A stretch of DNA of 64,000 nucleotides from UBA685 sp049890115 (GCA_049890115.1 JBMHCC010000047.1:34307-98306); one strand, 5' to 3'. Counted from the first letter of the stretch, positions 37,677-46,146 are shown. Numbers and translations are program-made. The notes: generated by a model from the sequence alone, not told the origin.

Positions 37677-37741
37677 GATTGATAGGTTATCGGCTCTTCT
37701 TTGCGTCTTGTCTATCCCTGATTTGATGCCATATAGTGGCT

Positions 37742-37915
37742 ATGATGGAAAATAATGAACCTAAAACTGATAAGATTGACGCTGAACCTGCTGCTAGTGC
37801 ATCAGATAATGATGCGCAAACACAGCCGCAAACTGGTGAAAGAGGCGGGCCAAAGGGACCTGAGCCAACACGCTATGGTGATTGGGAAAAGGGCGGGCGC
37901 TGCACTGATTTCTAA
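37742..37915 (+). CDS. SDHAF4-like (DUF1674) small protein
   Basis: A 57-residue gene begins at ATG 37742 and ends at TAA 37913-37915. The first 30 residues are acidic and low in complexity; the end, GERGGPKGPEPTRYGDWEKG followed by GRCTDF, is the conserved C-terminal motif of the DUF1674/SDHAF4 family. SDHAF4 in mitochondria binds flavinylated SdhA and protects it during complex II assembly; the bacterial role is inferred from this. It is divergent from the rsmB-like gene, with a DUF1491 gene about 100 bases downstream. No sdh genes are in the window. Confidence 0.85.
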   Translation: MMENNEPKTDKIDAEPAASASDNDAQTQPQTGERGGPKGPEPTRYGDWEKGGRCTDF

Positions 37916-38015
37916 TATTTGCATTTCTAATATTGGGATTTCTGGTGGTGTGATATTCGGCATTGGTAAAGTGATGACCTCCCTAAGATATGAGGCAGAA
38001 TAATAGGTGCGTGAT

Positions 38016-38345
38016 ATGGCACGGCTAAAAACACAGCTATTTGTGAATGCAGCATCGCGTCTGGCAGACAGTGAAATTATCCCTTTTTATGTGCTGAAAA
38101 AAGGTGATGCTGATTCTGGCGCCTTATTTGTTGAGGTTGAAGAAGATAGCCAGAATAGCATTTTATATAGCTGGTCATTATCGTTTGAAGGTGATTATGA
38201 GTTTATCGCAATTAGCGGTGATGCTGCAAAGCCACGCTATGAGATTGCAGAACAGATAGAGCGTGAGATAGCACGAGATGCAGATTGTTGGGTGGTGTCT
38301 GTTGCCGGGCAAAAGGGACTACTATTATTCAGTCAAATAGGCTAA
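38016..38345 (+). CDS. DUF1491 family protein
   Basis: From ATG 38016 (AGG eight bases upstream) this encodes 109 residues. KTQLFVNAASRLADSEIIPFYVLKKGDADSGALFV, read in two parts, fits the DUF1491 family, small cytoplasmic proteins found in alphaproteobacteria with no known role. An upstream GTG at 38007 is possible. It is followed by hisD. Confidence 0.75.
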   Translation: MARLKTQLFVNAASRLADSEIIPFYVLKKGDADSGALFVEVEEDSQNSILYSWSLSFEGDYEFIAISGDAAKPRYEIAEQIEREIARDADCWVVSVAGQKGLLLFSQIG

Positions 38346-38419
38346 ATAAGGCGCAATGCTGACAGCTTACAACAATAATCACAAGGTTCAGGCCTGTTTC
38401 AGCACAAGTGAATAGGATT

Positions 38420-39766
38420 ATGTCTATGAGAGATATTGCATTATTTGATTATGATAGCTTGTCAGCTGATGAAAAAGCAGCCCTATTGCTGCGTGCTGAA
38501 GATGATTTATCAGACTATCTTGCCAAGGTTGCACCTGTCATAGAAGCTGTGCGAGATGAGGGTGATGAGGCCATTGCGCGCTTTATCAAGCAATTTGACG
38601 GCGCTGATGTTGCAGCTGATAAATTGCTGGCAACAGAGGAAGAATTTGATGCTGCCTTTGCTGCGCTAGATGATGAATTTATCGAAGTATTGCGTTATGC
38701 TGCTGATAATATCAGACGCTTTCATGAACAACAAAAACCACAAGATATTTGGTGGACAGAGATTCGCCCAGGCGTAACTGTGGGCGAGCGGGCAACACCG
38801 TTACAATCTGTGGCACTTTATTCACCACGCGGTAAAGGCTCATTCCCATCTGTGACATTAATGACAGCTATCCCTGCGGTTGTGGCAGGGGTGAAAGAGC
38901 CCATTATCCTGACGCCGCCAGGGCCAAATGGTGAGATCGACCCTGCCACGCTGGTTGCAGCACGGCTATCTGGTGTTGAAAAAGTGGCACGTGCTGGTGG
39001 GCCTTTGGCTGTGGCAGCAGCTGCTTTTGGCACAAAATCAATCCCGAAATGTTTAAAGATTGAAGGGCCAGGCAGCCCGTGGTTTGTTGCTGCGAAAAAA
39101 TACCTAGCTGATGAGATTGGGTCACGCTTGCCTGCTGGCCCATCTGAAGTTGTCATTCTGGCTGATGATAGCGTGCCAGCAAAATTAGCAGCACTTGATA
39201 TTTTAATTGAGGCAGAACATGGTGCTGATAGCTCTGCTTTTCTTGTGACATGGTCAGAAAAGCTGGCTCATGAAGCACGCCAGCTAATCCCCTCTTTTTA
39301 TGACAAGATGACAGCAGAGCGTGTTGATTATGCCTCTGCTGTTCTGGCAGGGCCGCGCGGTGGTATCGTGCTAACCAAAACCAAAGAACAGGCTTTTGAA
39401 TTTATTAATCATTATGCCCCTGAACATTGCCAGATCCTATCGCAAAATGCCGAAGATTATCTGCCTCATATTACGAATGCGTCAGAAATTTTACTAGGTG
39501 ATTATGCCGCTGGCTCACTTGCGAATTATATGATGGGGCCAAATTGTGTTTTGCCAACATCAGGCGCTGCTCATATTCACTCACCACTTGGCGTGATGGA
39601 TTTTATGAAGATGAGCTCTGTTGGCAAAGTCAGCCGTGAAGGCTTTGCTGAGATGGCTCCAAAGACAGAGATTTTTGCGCGTTATGAAGGGTTTGATGCC
39701 CATGCTAATGCCGTGTCTGATTTACGTTATGAGGTCATGAAAGATGGCAGCTCTGAAACCAATTAA
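38420..39766 (+). CDS. hisD: Histidinol dehydrogenase
   Basis: HisD oxidises histidinol to histidine in two NAD-dependent steps and binds zinc. The protein of about 448 residues shows the family signatures RLPAGPSEVVILADD, EAEHGADSSAFLV and NHYAPEHCQILSQ with the zinc-binding His. Starts at 38408 (GTG), 38420 (ATG) and 38426 (ATG) are all in frame; AGGA at 38414 best suits 38426, and I give 38420 as a compromise. The following small gene overlaps its 3' end. The rest of the his operon is not in this window. Confidence 0.95.
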   Translation: MSMRDIALFDYDSLSADEKAALLLRAEDDLSDYLAKVAPVIEAVRDEGDEAIARFIKQFDGADVAADKLLATEEEFDAAFAALDDEFIEVLRYAADNIRRFHEQQKPQDIWWTEIRPGVTVGERATPLQSVALYSPRGKGSFPSVTLMTAIPAVVAGVKEPIILTPPGPNGEIDPATLVAARLSGVEKVARAGGPLAVAAAAFGTKSIPKCLKIEGPGSPWFVAAKKYLADEIGSRLPAGPSEVVILADDSVPAKLAALDILIEAEHGADSSAFLVTWSEKLAHEARQLIPSFYDKMTAERVDYASAVLAGPRGGIVLTKTKEQAFEFINHYAPEHCQILSQNAEDYLPHITNASEILLGDYAAGSLANYMMGPNCVLPTSGAAHIHSPLGVMDFMKMSSVGKVSREGFAEMAPKTEIFARYEGFDAHANAVSDLRYEVMKDGSSETN

Positions 39767-40055
39767 ACTGGCCGTCCTTGCTTTCATTGTGATGGTGATG
39801 GCTGGGACAACAGCGCGTTCAGATTTTGGCCAGACAGCGCAATATCTGCTATTATGGGTGGTATCGAACGACTATGTTGATAGCGGTATGCGTTTTGATG
39901 CGGCAGCTGATTGCTATGCCAAAGCGCAGAATATCGGATTTGAGATGAGTGAGGTGAAGATGAGCGCACCACAATTTATCTGTATGCCTCTGGCACAAGA
40001 TTACCCATTATCTATCATCACCAAACAAAGCAATAATGGCCGCTTTCCCTTTTAG
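39744..40055 (+). CDS. Small secreted protein of unknown function
   Basis: The 103-residue product overlaps the end of hisD by 23 bases. An N-terminal signal peptide is visible (IKLAVLAFIVMVMAGTTARS, about residues 7-26). The mature part has two Cys (DCYAKAQ and FICMPLA), which could form a disulfide, and no domain I recognise. The overlap and shared strand suggest cotranscription with hisD, but any link to histidine synthesis is unsupported. Confidence 0.6.
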   Translation: MAALKPIKLAVLAFIVMVMAGTTARSDFGQTAQYLLLWVVSNDYVDSGMRFDAAADCYAKAQNIGFEMSEVKMSAPQFICMPLAQDYPLSIITKQSNNGRFPF

Positions 40056-40085
40056 GTGAGATAACGCGCAAAAACGCCATAAAGG

Positions 40086-41111
40086 ATGTTAGAACCTATT
40101 ATGACCAAGCCTCAGCAGACCATGAAAGACAGCATCGATCGCCGCCTGTCTGTCGCACCAATGATGGATTGGACGGATAGCCATTGCCGTGTCTTTCACA
40201 GGCTGCTTTGCCCTGATGCGCTGTTATTCACAGAGATGGTCACAGCAGAAGCAATTTTACATGCAGGGGCAGAACGCTTTTGTGCGCATCATGCAAGCGA
40301 GCATCCAGTGGCATTACAACTTGGCGGCTCATCACCAGAACGCTTAGCTGCTGCTGTAACAGAAGTGCGTCCTTATCACTTTGATGAAATTAATCTGAAT
40401 GTGGGCTGCCCGTCTGATCGTGTGCAATCTGGGCGTTTTGGGGCATGCCTGATGGCAGAGCCAGCATTAGTAGCAGATTGTGTTGCTGCAATGGCACAGG
40501 CATCTGATGTGCCTGTCACGGTAAAATGCCGTATTGGCATTGATGATATGGATGAAGAGGTTGGTCTTGATCACTTCGTTGATGCCGTAGCAGATGCTGG
40601 TGTGCGTCATATTTATCTTCATGCGCGCAAAGCATGGTTAAATGGCCTGTCACCAAAAGAAAATAGGGATATCCCGCCGCTTAATTATGAGCGTGCTTGG
40701 CGACTAAAGCAAAGGCGCGGCGATTTGGCTATTTATCTCAATGGCGGCATTGTCACTGCTGATGAAACCCTTATTCAGCTGGCACGTTTTGATGGTGTGA
40801 TGATTGGCAGAGCTGCTTACAAATCGCCTGCTATATTGGCTGAATTGAGCCACAAGCTTTTTGGTAAGCCGCCAATAACGCGCCTTTTAGTTGTTGAGAA
40901 AATGGCTGATTATGCTGCCAGAAAGCACAGTGAAGGCACAAAATTACATAGCATCACACGTCACATGTTAGGGCTATATAATGGCTTTGCTGGTGCCAGA
41001 TTATGGCGTAGAACATTAGGCGAGGATATGCGTTTGTCTGATGATGCCAGCCAGATGGTTGCTATCGCAGAACAAATCGAAGAACATAATGAAAGGAAAG
41101 CCGCATCATGA
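40086..41111 (+). CDS. dusA: tRNA-dihydrouridine(20/20a) synthase
   Basis: DusA reduces uridine 20/20a of tRNA with FMN and NADPH. The 341-residue protein begins its homology at LSVAPMMDWTDSHCRVFHRL and has NLNVGCPSDRVQSGRFGACL with the catalytic Cys, plus the FMN-binding YLNGGIVTADE and GVMIGRAAY segments typical of DusA. The start may be ATG 40086 or 40101. Its stop overlaps the next ATG by four bases. Confidence 0.94.
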   Translation: MLEPIMTKPQQTMKDSIDRRLSVAPMMDWTDSHCRVFHRLLCPDALLFTEMVTAEAILHAGAERFCAHHASEHPVALQLGGSSPERLAAAVTEVRPYHFDEINLNVGCPSDRVQSGRFGACLMAEPALVADCVAAMAQASDVPVTVKCRIGIDDMDEEVGLDHFVDAVADAGVRHIYLHARKAWLNGLSPKENRDIPPLNYERAWRLKQRRGDLAIYLNGGIVTADETLIQLARFDGVMIGRAAYKSPAILAELSHKLFGKPPITRLLVVEKMADYAARKHSEGTKLHSITRHMLGLYNGFAGARLWRRTLGEDMRLSDDASQMVAIAEQIEEHNERKAAS

Positions 41112-41668
41112 GCGCTGAACAAAAACAAAGCAGGCCATTATTAGAATTTGGGCCATTATTGCTATTTTTTGTCACAAATTATTTTGCAGGCATCATTTAT
41201 GGCACAGCAGTTCTGGTGATTGCCACTGTGATCGCGCTGATTGTATCATGGCAACTTGATAAAAAAGTGCCGATGGTGCTGGCCTTTGGTTGTGCGGCTG
41301 TTGTGCTATTTGGCGGACTAACCATCGTTTTTGAAGATGAGTTTTTCATCAAAATCAAACCAACCGTTATTTCAGCTTTATTTGCGATAGGGCTAGGGCT
41401 TGGCCAGCTTTTGGGGCGTAATCCACTAAAGGCAATGCTTGGTGGGCAGATGCAAATGCAAGATGAGGGCTGGAAGCGCATGAACCTTATCTGGATGGCG
41501 ATGTTTGCAAGCACCGCGATTGCCAATGAGCTTGCCTGGCGCAATCTGTCAACAGATGCTTGGGTGAATTTCAAGGTGTTTGGGCTAACAGGTCTTTCGT
41601 TGGTATTTGCTGTGCTAACCGTGCCAGTTTTGCAAAAATATCAGATAGATAATGATAAACAGGACTGA
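41108..41668 (+). CDS. Inner-membrane septation protein YciB/IspZ family
   Basis: The 186-residue protein has five or six membrane helices and the family features LEFGPLLLFFVTNYFAGI near the start, IKIKPTVISALFAIGLGLGQLLGRNPLKAML in the middle (quoted in parts), and NELAWRNLSTDAWVNFKVFG near the end. YciB is implicated in cell division and envelope synthesis in E. coli. It overlaps dusA by ATGA, so it is probably translationally coupled. Confidence 0.9.
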   Translation: MSAEQKQSRPLLEFGPLLLFFVTNYFAGIIYGTAVLVIATVIALIVSWQLDKKVPMVLAFGCAAVVLFGGLTIVFEDEFFIKIKPTVISALFAIGLGLGQLLGRNPLKAMLGGQMQMQDEGWKRMNLIWMAMFASTAIANELAWRNLSTDAWVNFKVFGLTGLSLVFAVLTVPVLQKYQIDNDKQD

Positions 41669-41833
41669 GGCTGGTTTTAACAACATTCCGATAGATGGAA
41701 AATCAGGTGATTTTGTCGCCTAATTGCTGCCTGTTTGGCTGAAATGTCGTCATTAAACTAGAATCAGTCGAAAGATGGTATTTGCCTAATCATGATGTTT
41801 GTTTTAGGTGGATATAGAGTTTTGTCATAAAGG

Positions 41834-41848
41834 ATATGACTGTCATAT
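41834..41848. promoter_or_regulatory. Palindrome upstream of the corrinoid gene cluster
   Basis: ATATGA and TCATAT face each other around a CTG spacer, 34 bases before the corrinoid-protein ATG; an overlapping GTCATA/TATGAC pair lies just upstream. It could be an operator, but a single site cannot prove that. I see no cobalamin-riboswitch-like structure in 41669-41881. Confidence 0.25.
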
Positions 41849-41881
41849 TGTCTTATCCCACTATTTTAAGGAGCCTGCATA

Positions 41882-42583
41882 ATGTCTGATGAAGATGATA
41901 TCATCCTAGCTGATTTGGATACTGAAGAGCTTGTCCAGCAAATGCATGATGACTTGTATGATGGCATGCAAGAAGAAGTTGTCGAAGGCGTTAATATTCT
42001 GCTGGGGCGCGGCTGGGCACCTTATGAGGTGCTAACAAAGGCATTGGTTGAAGGCATGACGATTGTCGGGATTGATTTCCGCGATGGCATCTTATTTGTG
42101 CCTGAAGTGCTTATGGCTGCGAATGCGATGAAATCTGGCATGACAGTTCTGCGTCCGCTCTTAGCTGAGACAGGCGCACCGCGTGTTGGCACGGTGGTAA
42201 TCGGTACTGTTAAAGGTGATATCCATGATATCGGCAAAAACCTGGTATCAATGATGCTAGAAGGTGCTGGCTTTGAAGTGGTTGATATCGGGATTAATAA
42301 CCCTGTTGAAAATTACCTTGAGGCATTAGAAGAACATAAGCCTGATATCCTTGGTATGTCTGCTTTGCTGACAACAACGATGCCTTATATGAAGGTGGTC
42401 GTTGATGCGATGGTCGAAAAAGGCATCAGAGATGATTATATCGTTCTGGTTGGCGGCGCACCACTAAATGAAGCATTTGGTGAATCAGTTGGTGCAGATG
42501 CTTATTGCCGTGATGCGGCTGTGGCAGTGGAAACAGCCAAAGAGCTAATCGCTAAGAAATTTGCGGCACAGGCTGCATCATAA
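41882..42583 (+). CDS. Corrinoid (B12-binding) methyl-carrier protein, MtbC/MttC-like
   Basis: This 233-residue cytoplasmic protein should carry a methyl group on cobalamin between two methyltransferases. Residues 1-95 form the helical cap domain (MHDDLYDGMQEEVVEGVNIL), and residues 100-230 form the Rossmann B12 domain with the DxHxxG motif GDIHDIGKN (Asp113, His115, Gly118; His is the lower cobalt ligand). A strong AAGGAG precedes the ATG. It opens a run with DUF1638, a MetF-like reductase, a methyl-THF methyltransferase and a RACo-like activator. No substrate methyltransferase of the MttB or MtaB family is adjacent. Confidence 0.93.
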   Translation: MSDEDDIILADLDTEELVQQMHDDLYDGMQEEVVEGVNILLGRGWAPYEVLTKALVEGMTIVGIDFRDGILFVPEVLMAANAMKSGMTVLRPLLAETGAPRVGTVVIGTVKGDIHDIGKNLVSMMLEGAGFEVVDIGINNPVENYLEALEEHKPDILGMSALLTTTMPYMKVVVDAMVEKGIRDDYIVLVGGAPLNEAFGESVGADAYCRDAAVAVETAKELIAKKFAAQAAS

Positions 42584-42605
42584 GAGACAAAAAGGGGCTG
42601 GCGCA

Positions 42606-43211
42606 ATGAAGCAACTGACGATTATCGGTTGTGGTGCGCTGGCCCGTGAATTGCTGGATCTGATAGACCAGTTTCCCCAAGGGCAGGTTGCGCTAACCTG
42701 TCTGCCAGCAAGCTGGCATAATCACCCTGAAAAAATCACCCCTGGTCTTGCCAAAAAGATTAGAGCTGCCAAGCAAAAGGGCCATGAGGTGCTTGTTGCC
42801 TATGGTGATTGTGGCACAGGTGGTGCGCTTGATCAGCTTTTGCAAAGCGAGCAGGTAGAACGCATCGCTGGTCCCCATTGCTATGAGATGTATATGGGAA
42901 AGCCTTCCTTTGATAATGAGATGGAAGCAGAGCTTGGCACTTTTTTCGTCACTGATTATATGGTGCGCCATTTTGAGAGATTGGTGATGAAAGGCATGGG
43001 TCTTCGTGCCCATCCAGAGCTGCGTGATATGTATTTTGGGAATTACACTCGCTTTTTATATTTAGCACAAACTGAAAATCAGTCGCTTTATGATAAAGCT
43101 GTGAAGGCAGCTGATGAAATTGGGTTGCGATTTGATTATCAGCTAACAGGCTATGGCGAATTCACCCAATTTATTGCAGATGCAGCAGCATCGAGCAGTA
43201 GAGATGCGTGA
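42606..43211 (+). CDS. DUF1638 family protein in corrinoid cluster
   Basis: From ATG 42606 this encodes 201 residues (MKQLTIIGCGALARELLDLI). DUF1638 proteins recur beside corrinoid methyltransferase genes but have no established biochemical role. Conserved-looking Cys and His are spread over the chain: Cys9, CLPASWHNHPEK, YGDCGTGG and GPHCYEMYMG, a pattern that could bind a metal or take part in cobalamin or methyl chemistry. No signal or membrane segments are visible. It lies 22 bases behind the corrinoid protein gene and is almost certainly cotranscribed. An upstream in-frame start at 42561 would overlap that gene. Confidence 0.85.
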   Translation: MKQLTIIGCGALARELLDLIDQFPQGQVALTCLPASWHNHPEKITPGLAKKIRAAKQKGHEVLVAYGDCGTGGALDQLLQSEQVERIAGPHCYEMYMGKPSFDNEMEAELGTFFVTDYMVRHFERLVMKGMGLRAHPELRDMYFGNYTRFLYLAQTENQSLYDKAVKAADEIGLRFDYQLTGYGEFTQFIADAAASSSRDA

Positions 43212-43425
43212 AATGCGTCAAGCTTAAGTCAGGCAGCAATCTGACATTTTCAAAAATAATGCCTGAAAAATTTCACTCGTTAAGCATTTCTTAATCTGAT
43301 CATGCTGTAATAGCTTGTCCTGTTTGGTGAGCTAAAAAGCTTATCGTGATGATTAATCGCCACTTGCAGGATAGTTGCGGTCTTGTCACTTCACAATTTT
43401 GTGGCACTGCAGAGACAATTTTATG

Positions 43426-43464
43426 GTGCGTTGGTAGCTGGTGCGTTGGTAGCTGGTGCTTTGG
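43426..43464. repeat. 15-bp tandem repeat before the cadherin-like gene
   Basis: GTGCGTTGGTAGCTG occurs twice in tandem (43426-43440 and 43441-43455), followed by a partial third copy GTGCTTTGG. It ends 21 bases before the ATG of the cadherin-like lipoprotein gene, within its leader. The rest of 43212-43425 shows no gene. Confidence 0.8.
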
Positions 43465-43485
43465 CAGTCTCATGAGGTGAAATTG

Positions 43486-44865
43486 ATGGTTTCCGAGAAG
43501 AAAAAAAGTGCGATTAGGCGCCAATTCTCGTCATTGCAAAATGCGCTGTCCAAAAACGATAAATCCAAAAACAGCAAATATGCCAATTATTTCAATCATT
43601 CTAATTCAATTTTATGGATAGTCTCTGGTCTGATTTTATCAGCCTGTGCCCCTGGCAGGCAGCAGAGATTACCAGATGATATCACGCCTGACCCAGCTGA
43701 TATACCGCCAGATGATTTGCCGGCACTGGTGCAATCTGGCAATCTGGTCAATCTATTTGAAGGTACGTTTTTGCGTGATACACCAACAGGCTATCACTTT
43801 GCGGCAAATGCCCCAGATGGCAGCAATGTGAGTTTTGACTTATCAGATGATGCTCGTTTTGCCATAGATGATACTGGCAATTTAGTGATTCAGGCAGGTT
43901 CTGAATTTGACTATGAAAACAGCTCTGAGCGCACCGTAACATTAACCGTTACAGCAATAGATGCAGATGATACCAGCGTCATCGACACGCAAAATGTGAC
44001 TGTGTCATTTTTGAATATCAATGATAATGTGCCGACATTGTCTGTGAGCGGGACAGCCCTCCTCCTAGATGAGGGGCTTTATCAGCTTGTGACAGATACA
44101 GGTATTATAGTCACAGCCAATGATGCTGATGGACCAACACCAGATGTAACCCTTTCTGATAGCCGTTTTGAAATAGGCGCTAATGGCAGCTTGCAGATTG
44201 TGGCAGGTTCTGAATTTGATTTTGCAACTGAGGCAAACCTCTCTTTACTCATTGCCGCCACTGATGCAGAAGACGCCGCAAGCTCTATCTCCCAAACTAT
44301 CACCATCTCAGTGACAGATCTGAATGATGAGCCACCAGTCTTCACCTCTGCTGCGACAGCTAGTGTTGATGAAAATACAGCCTATGCAGCAGCTGATGTG
44401 ATACTCACAGCTGCCGCCACGCCAGATGTGGCAGGTGATGCTGTCACTTATAGCCTATCAGGTGCAGATGCTACCCTCTTTGCGATTGATGCAGCAACAG
44501 GTGAGGTCACCTTTGCCGCTGATACCACCCCTGATCATGAGGCGAAGGCCAGCTATGAAATCGATGTCACAGCGACAGTCGGCACTCAGACAGCCACCCA
44601 AACTATCATCATCTCAGTCACTGATCTGAATGATGAGCCGCCAGTCTTTACTTCTGCTGCGACAGCTAGTGTTGATGAAAATACAGCCTATGCAGCAGCT
44701 GATGTGATACTCACAGCTGCCGCCACGTCAGATGTGGCAGGTGATAGCGTTACCTATGGCCTGTCAGGTGCAGATGCTGCCTCATTTGCGATTAATGCTG
44801 CAACAGGTGAGGTCACCTTTGCCGCTGATACCACCCCTGATCATGAGGCAAAGGCCAGCTATTAA
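43486..44865 (+). CDS. Cadherin-repeat lipoprotein, N-terminal part up to an in-frame stop
   Basis: Starting at ATG 43486 (GAGG eight bases upstream), this codes for 459 residues. A charged stretch of about 40 residues leads into a hydrophobic segment and the lipobox LSAC, so a surface or periplasmic lipoprotein is likely. At least four cadherin-like domains of about 100 residues follow, each ending in the calcium-binding style motif LNDEPP or INDNVP. Domains three and four are encoded by near-identical 306-bp repeats. The frame stops at TAA 44863-44865 where the first repeat has GAA (Glu), and the same frame is open beyond it to 45441. It is therefore either a recent nonsense mutation or a sequencing error. 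The gene splits the corrinoid gene run. Confidence 0.75.
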   Translation: MVSEKKKSAIRRQFSSLQNALSKNDKSKNSKYANYFNHSNSILWIVSGLILSACAPGRQQRLPDDITPDPADIPPDDLPALVQSGNLVNLFEGTFLRDTPTGYHFAANAPDGSNVSFDLSDDARFAIDDTGNLVIQAGSEFDYENSSERTVTLTVTAIDADDTSVIDTQNVTVSFLNINDNVPTLSVSGTALLLDEGLYQLVTDTGIIVTANDADGPTPDVTLSDSRFEIGANGSLQIVAGSEFDFATEANLSLLIAATDAEDAASSISQTITISVTDLNDEPPVFTSAATASVDENTAYAAADVILTAAATPDVAGDAVTYSLSGADATLFAIDAATGEVTFAADTTPDHEAKASYEIDVTATVGTQTATQTIIISVTDLNDEPPVFTSAATASVDENTAYAAADVILTAAATSDVAGDSVTYGLSGADAASFAINAATGEVTFAADTTPDHEAKASY

Positions 44866-44928
44866 ATCGATGTCACAGCGACAGTCGGCGGTCAGACAGC
44901 CACCCAAACTATCACCATCTCAGTCACA
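44317..44928 (+). repeat. Two tandem near-identical 306-bp coding repeats
   Basis: Copy one (44317-44622) and copy two (44623-44928) both begin with a GATCTGAATGATGAGCC block and encode 102 residues each. They differ at few positions, including GAA versus TAA at 44557/44863. Such high DNA identity points to recent duplication or gene conversion. Confidence 0.9.
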
Positions 44929-45441
44929 AATCTGAATGATAATGTGCCAATAATTTCTGTGAGCGGGACACAAATCGACCTTGATGAAGGTGTTTATGTT
45001 GTGATTTATCGCTATAGCTCTTCTGCGCCATTTACTGGCACAGATGGTGATGATGTCATCAATAATTTTGAAGTTGGCAAAGATAAATTGCAGCTGATTG
45101 ATACAGATGCCGCAAATCCAGCAGAGGCAATAGCCACATTGGTTGCATCATCAGCTGATGATTTCTTGATGACCTTAATCCATGATGCTGGTGCTGATAC
45201 GATAGCAGGGAATGCGGATGATAATTTCACATCTGCCACCTTGAAATTTGGCGCCAACACAGTGACCGTCAATTTTGCATCAGCAGTTAATGCCGCACTA
45301 GTTGGTGATGGCACACATACAGGTAATTATGTGATTGATAATAGTGAACTTGTTGCACATTTCGATACTTTCGAAAATCTGTTTGGTGATGATATAATAG
45401 AGTTCATTACCACCAATAATGTCAGCTTTGAGATCGCGTAA
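44866..45441 (+). pseudogene. C-terminal remainder of the cadherin-repeat lipoprotein
   Basis: This stretch continues the reading frame of the preceding gene straight after its TAA and stays open for 191 codons. It completes the fourth cadherin-like domain (IDVTATVGGQTATQT), has another NDNVPIISVSGTQIDLDEG boundary, and ends in an acidic region with TGTDGDDVINNFEVGKDKLQ that resembles the end of type I-secreted RTX-like adhesins. No good start codon or ribosome site begins it; GTG 44944 is the best in-frame option. With the N-terminal part it would make one protein of about 650 residues. A terminator follows. Confidence 0.7.
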
Positions 45442-45473
45442 CATTTGACCGCAACAATGATGAAAAAATAACG

Positions 45474-45501
45474 AAAAGGCAGGGGCAACCCTGCCTTTTT
45501 T
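45474..45501 (+). terminator. Rho-independent terminator after the cadherin-like gene
   Basis: An 11-bp perfect stem AAAAGGCAGGG / CCCTGCCTTTT with a GCAA loop is followed by T residues. It ends the transcript 33 bases after the stop and separates this gene from the rest of the C1 cluster. Confidence 0.9.
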
Positions 45502-45687
45502 AGTGCGCTGGTTTTTCACGCTCATACAAACACAGACACAGCTTTCCTGGTGCCAGCTATTTAAAGGCGTTGAAACAAGAAAATAACATGTCGTTTTTTT
45601 GTCTTTTGCACTTTTGCGAGTTTGCTAGGCTCACGCCATCATAACAGATGATTTCAAATAGATGTCTGATTGAGGGAGACGGTGCCG

Positions 45688-45999
45688 ATGGCGCAGATAA
45701 TGGTTTTATATTGGCGCGATATTCCAGCACAAGTGGTCGCTGAAAAGGGCCGTGGACGCAAGCGTGAACAAGCCAAAATTGAGCTAGCACGCCGTTTTGC
45801 CTTGGCGATTGATGAAGCTGCAATGCGCGGCGGTGCTGATGAAGCTGATGATTATCTGGCAGATTGGCGCAAAGGTGACCCTGTGGATTGTTCAGATGAT
45901 TTAGAATCAGAAGCAAAAATCTTAGCTGAGAAGCTAGAAGCTGATTACAGCTCTGATGTCGTGAAACAGCTTGTTGAAAATGGCGGCTTTGCAAAGTGA
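45688..45999 (+). CDS. 'Virulence factor' domain protein associated with methylene-THF reductase
   Basis: From ATG 45688 with GGGAG upstream, this encodes 103 residues: MAQIMVLYWRDIPAQVVAEK followed by a basic GRGRKREQAKIELARRF and an acidic C-terminal half. It fits the small family annotated as 'virulence factor' (Virulence_fact), which is typically encoded just before a MetF-like gene in such C1 clusters. The name is historical; the true function is unknown, and a role with the reductase or corrinoid protein is inferred from position. Confidence 0.8.
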   Translation: MAQIMVLYWRDIPAQVVAEKGRGRKREQAKIELARRFALAIDEAAMRGGADEADDYLADWRKGDPVDCSDDLESEAKILAEKLEADYSSDVVKQLVENGGFAK

Positions 46000-46146
46000 T
46001 GTGATGTCGCTTGCTGACTGATGAAAGACGAAGCAAGGCGATACTATCCTAGCTGATTACGGCACAAATTAGGTGCTTTTTCAACAAAGCTGGCACATCG
46101 CCATAATTGGATTTTTTTTGAGTTTTTGAAAATAAGGATAACAGCT

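Noticed and set aside
37755..38003. 82-codon plus-strand frame
   Set aside because: It overlaps the SDHAF4-like gene in another frame and continues into non-coding sequence; the SDHAF4 frame has the conserved motif.
41669..41881. Cobalamin riboswitch before the corrinoid gene
   Set aside because: I could not find the conserved B12-box or supporting stems; only a short palindrome is present.
44317..44928. Possible CRISPR or phage repeat array
   Set aside because: The 306-bp units are in-frame protein-domain repeats with no spacers.
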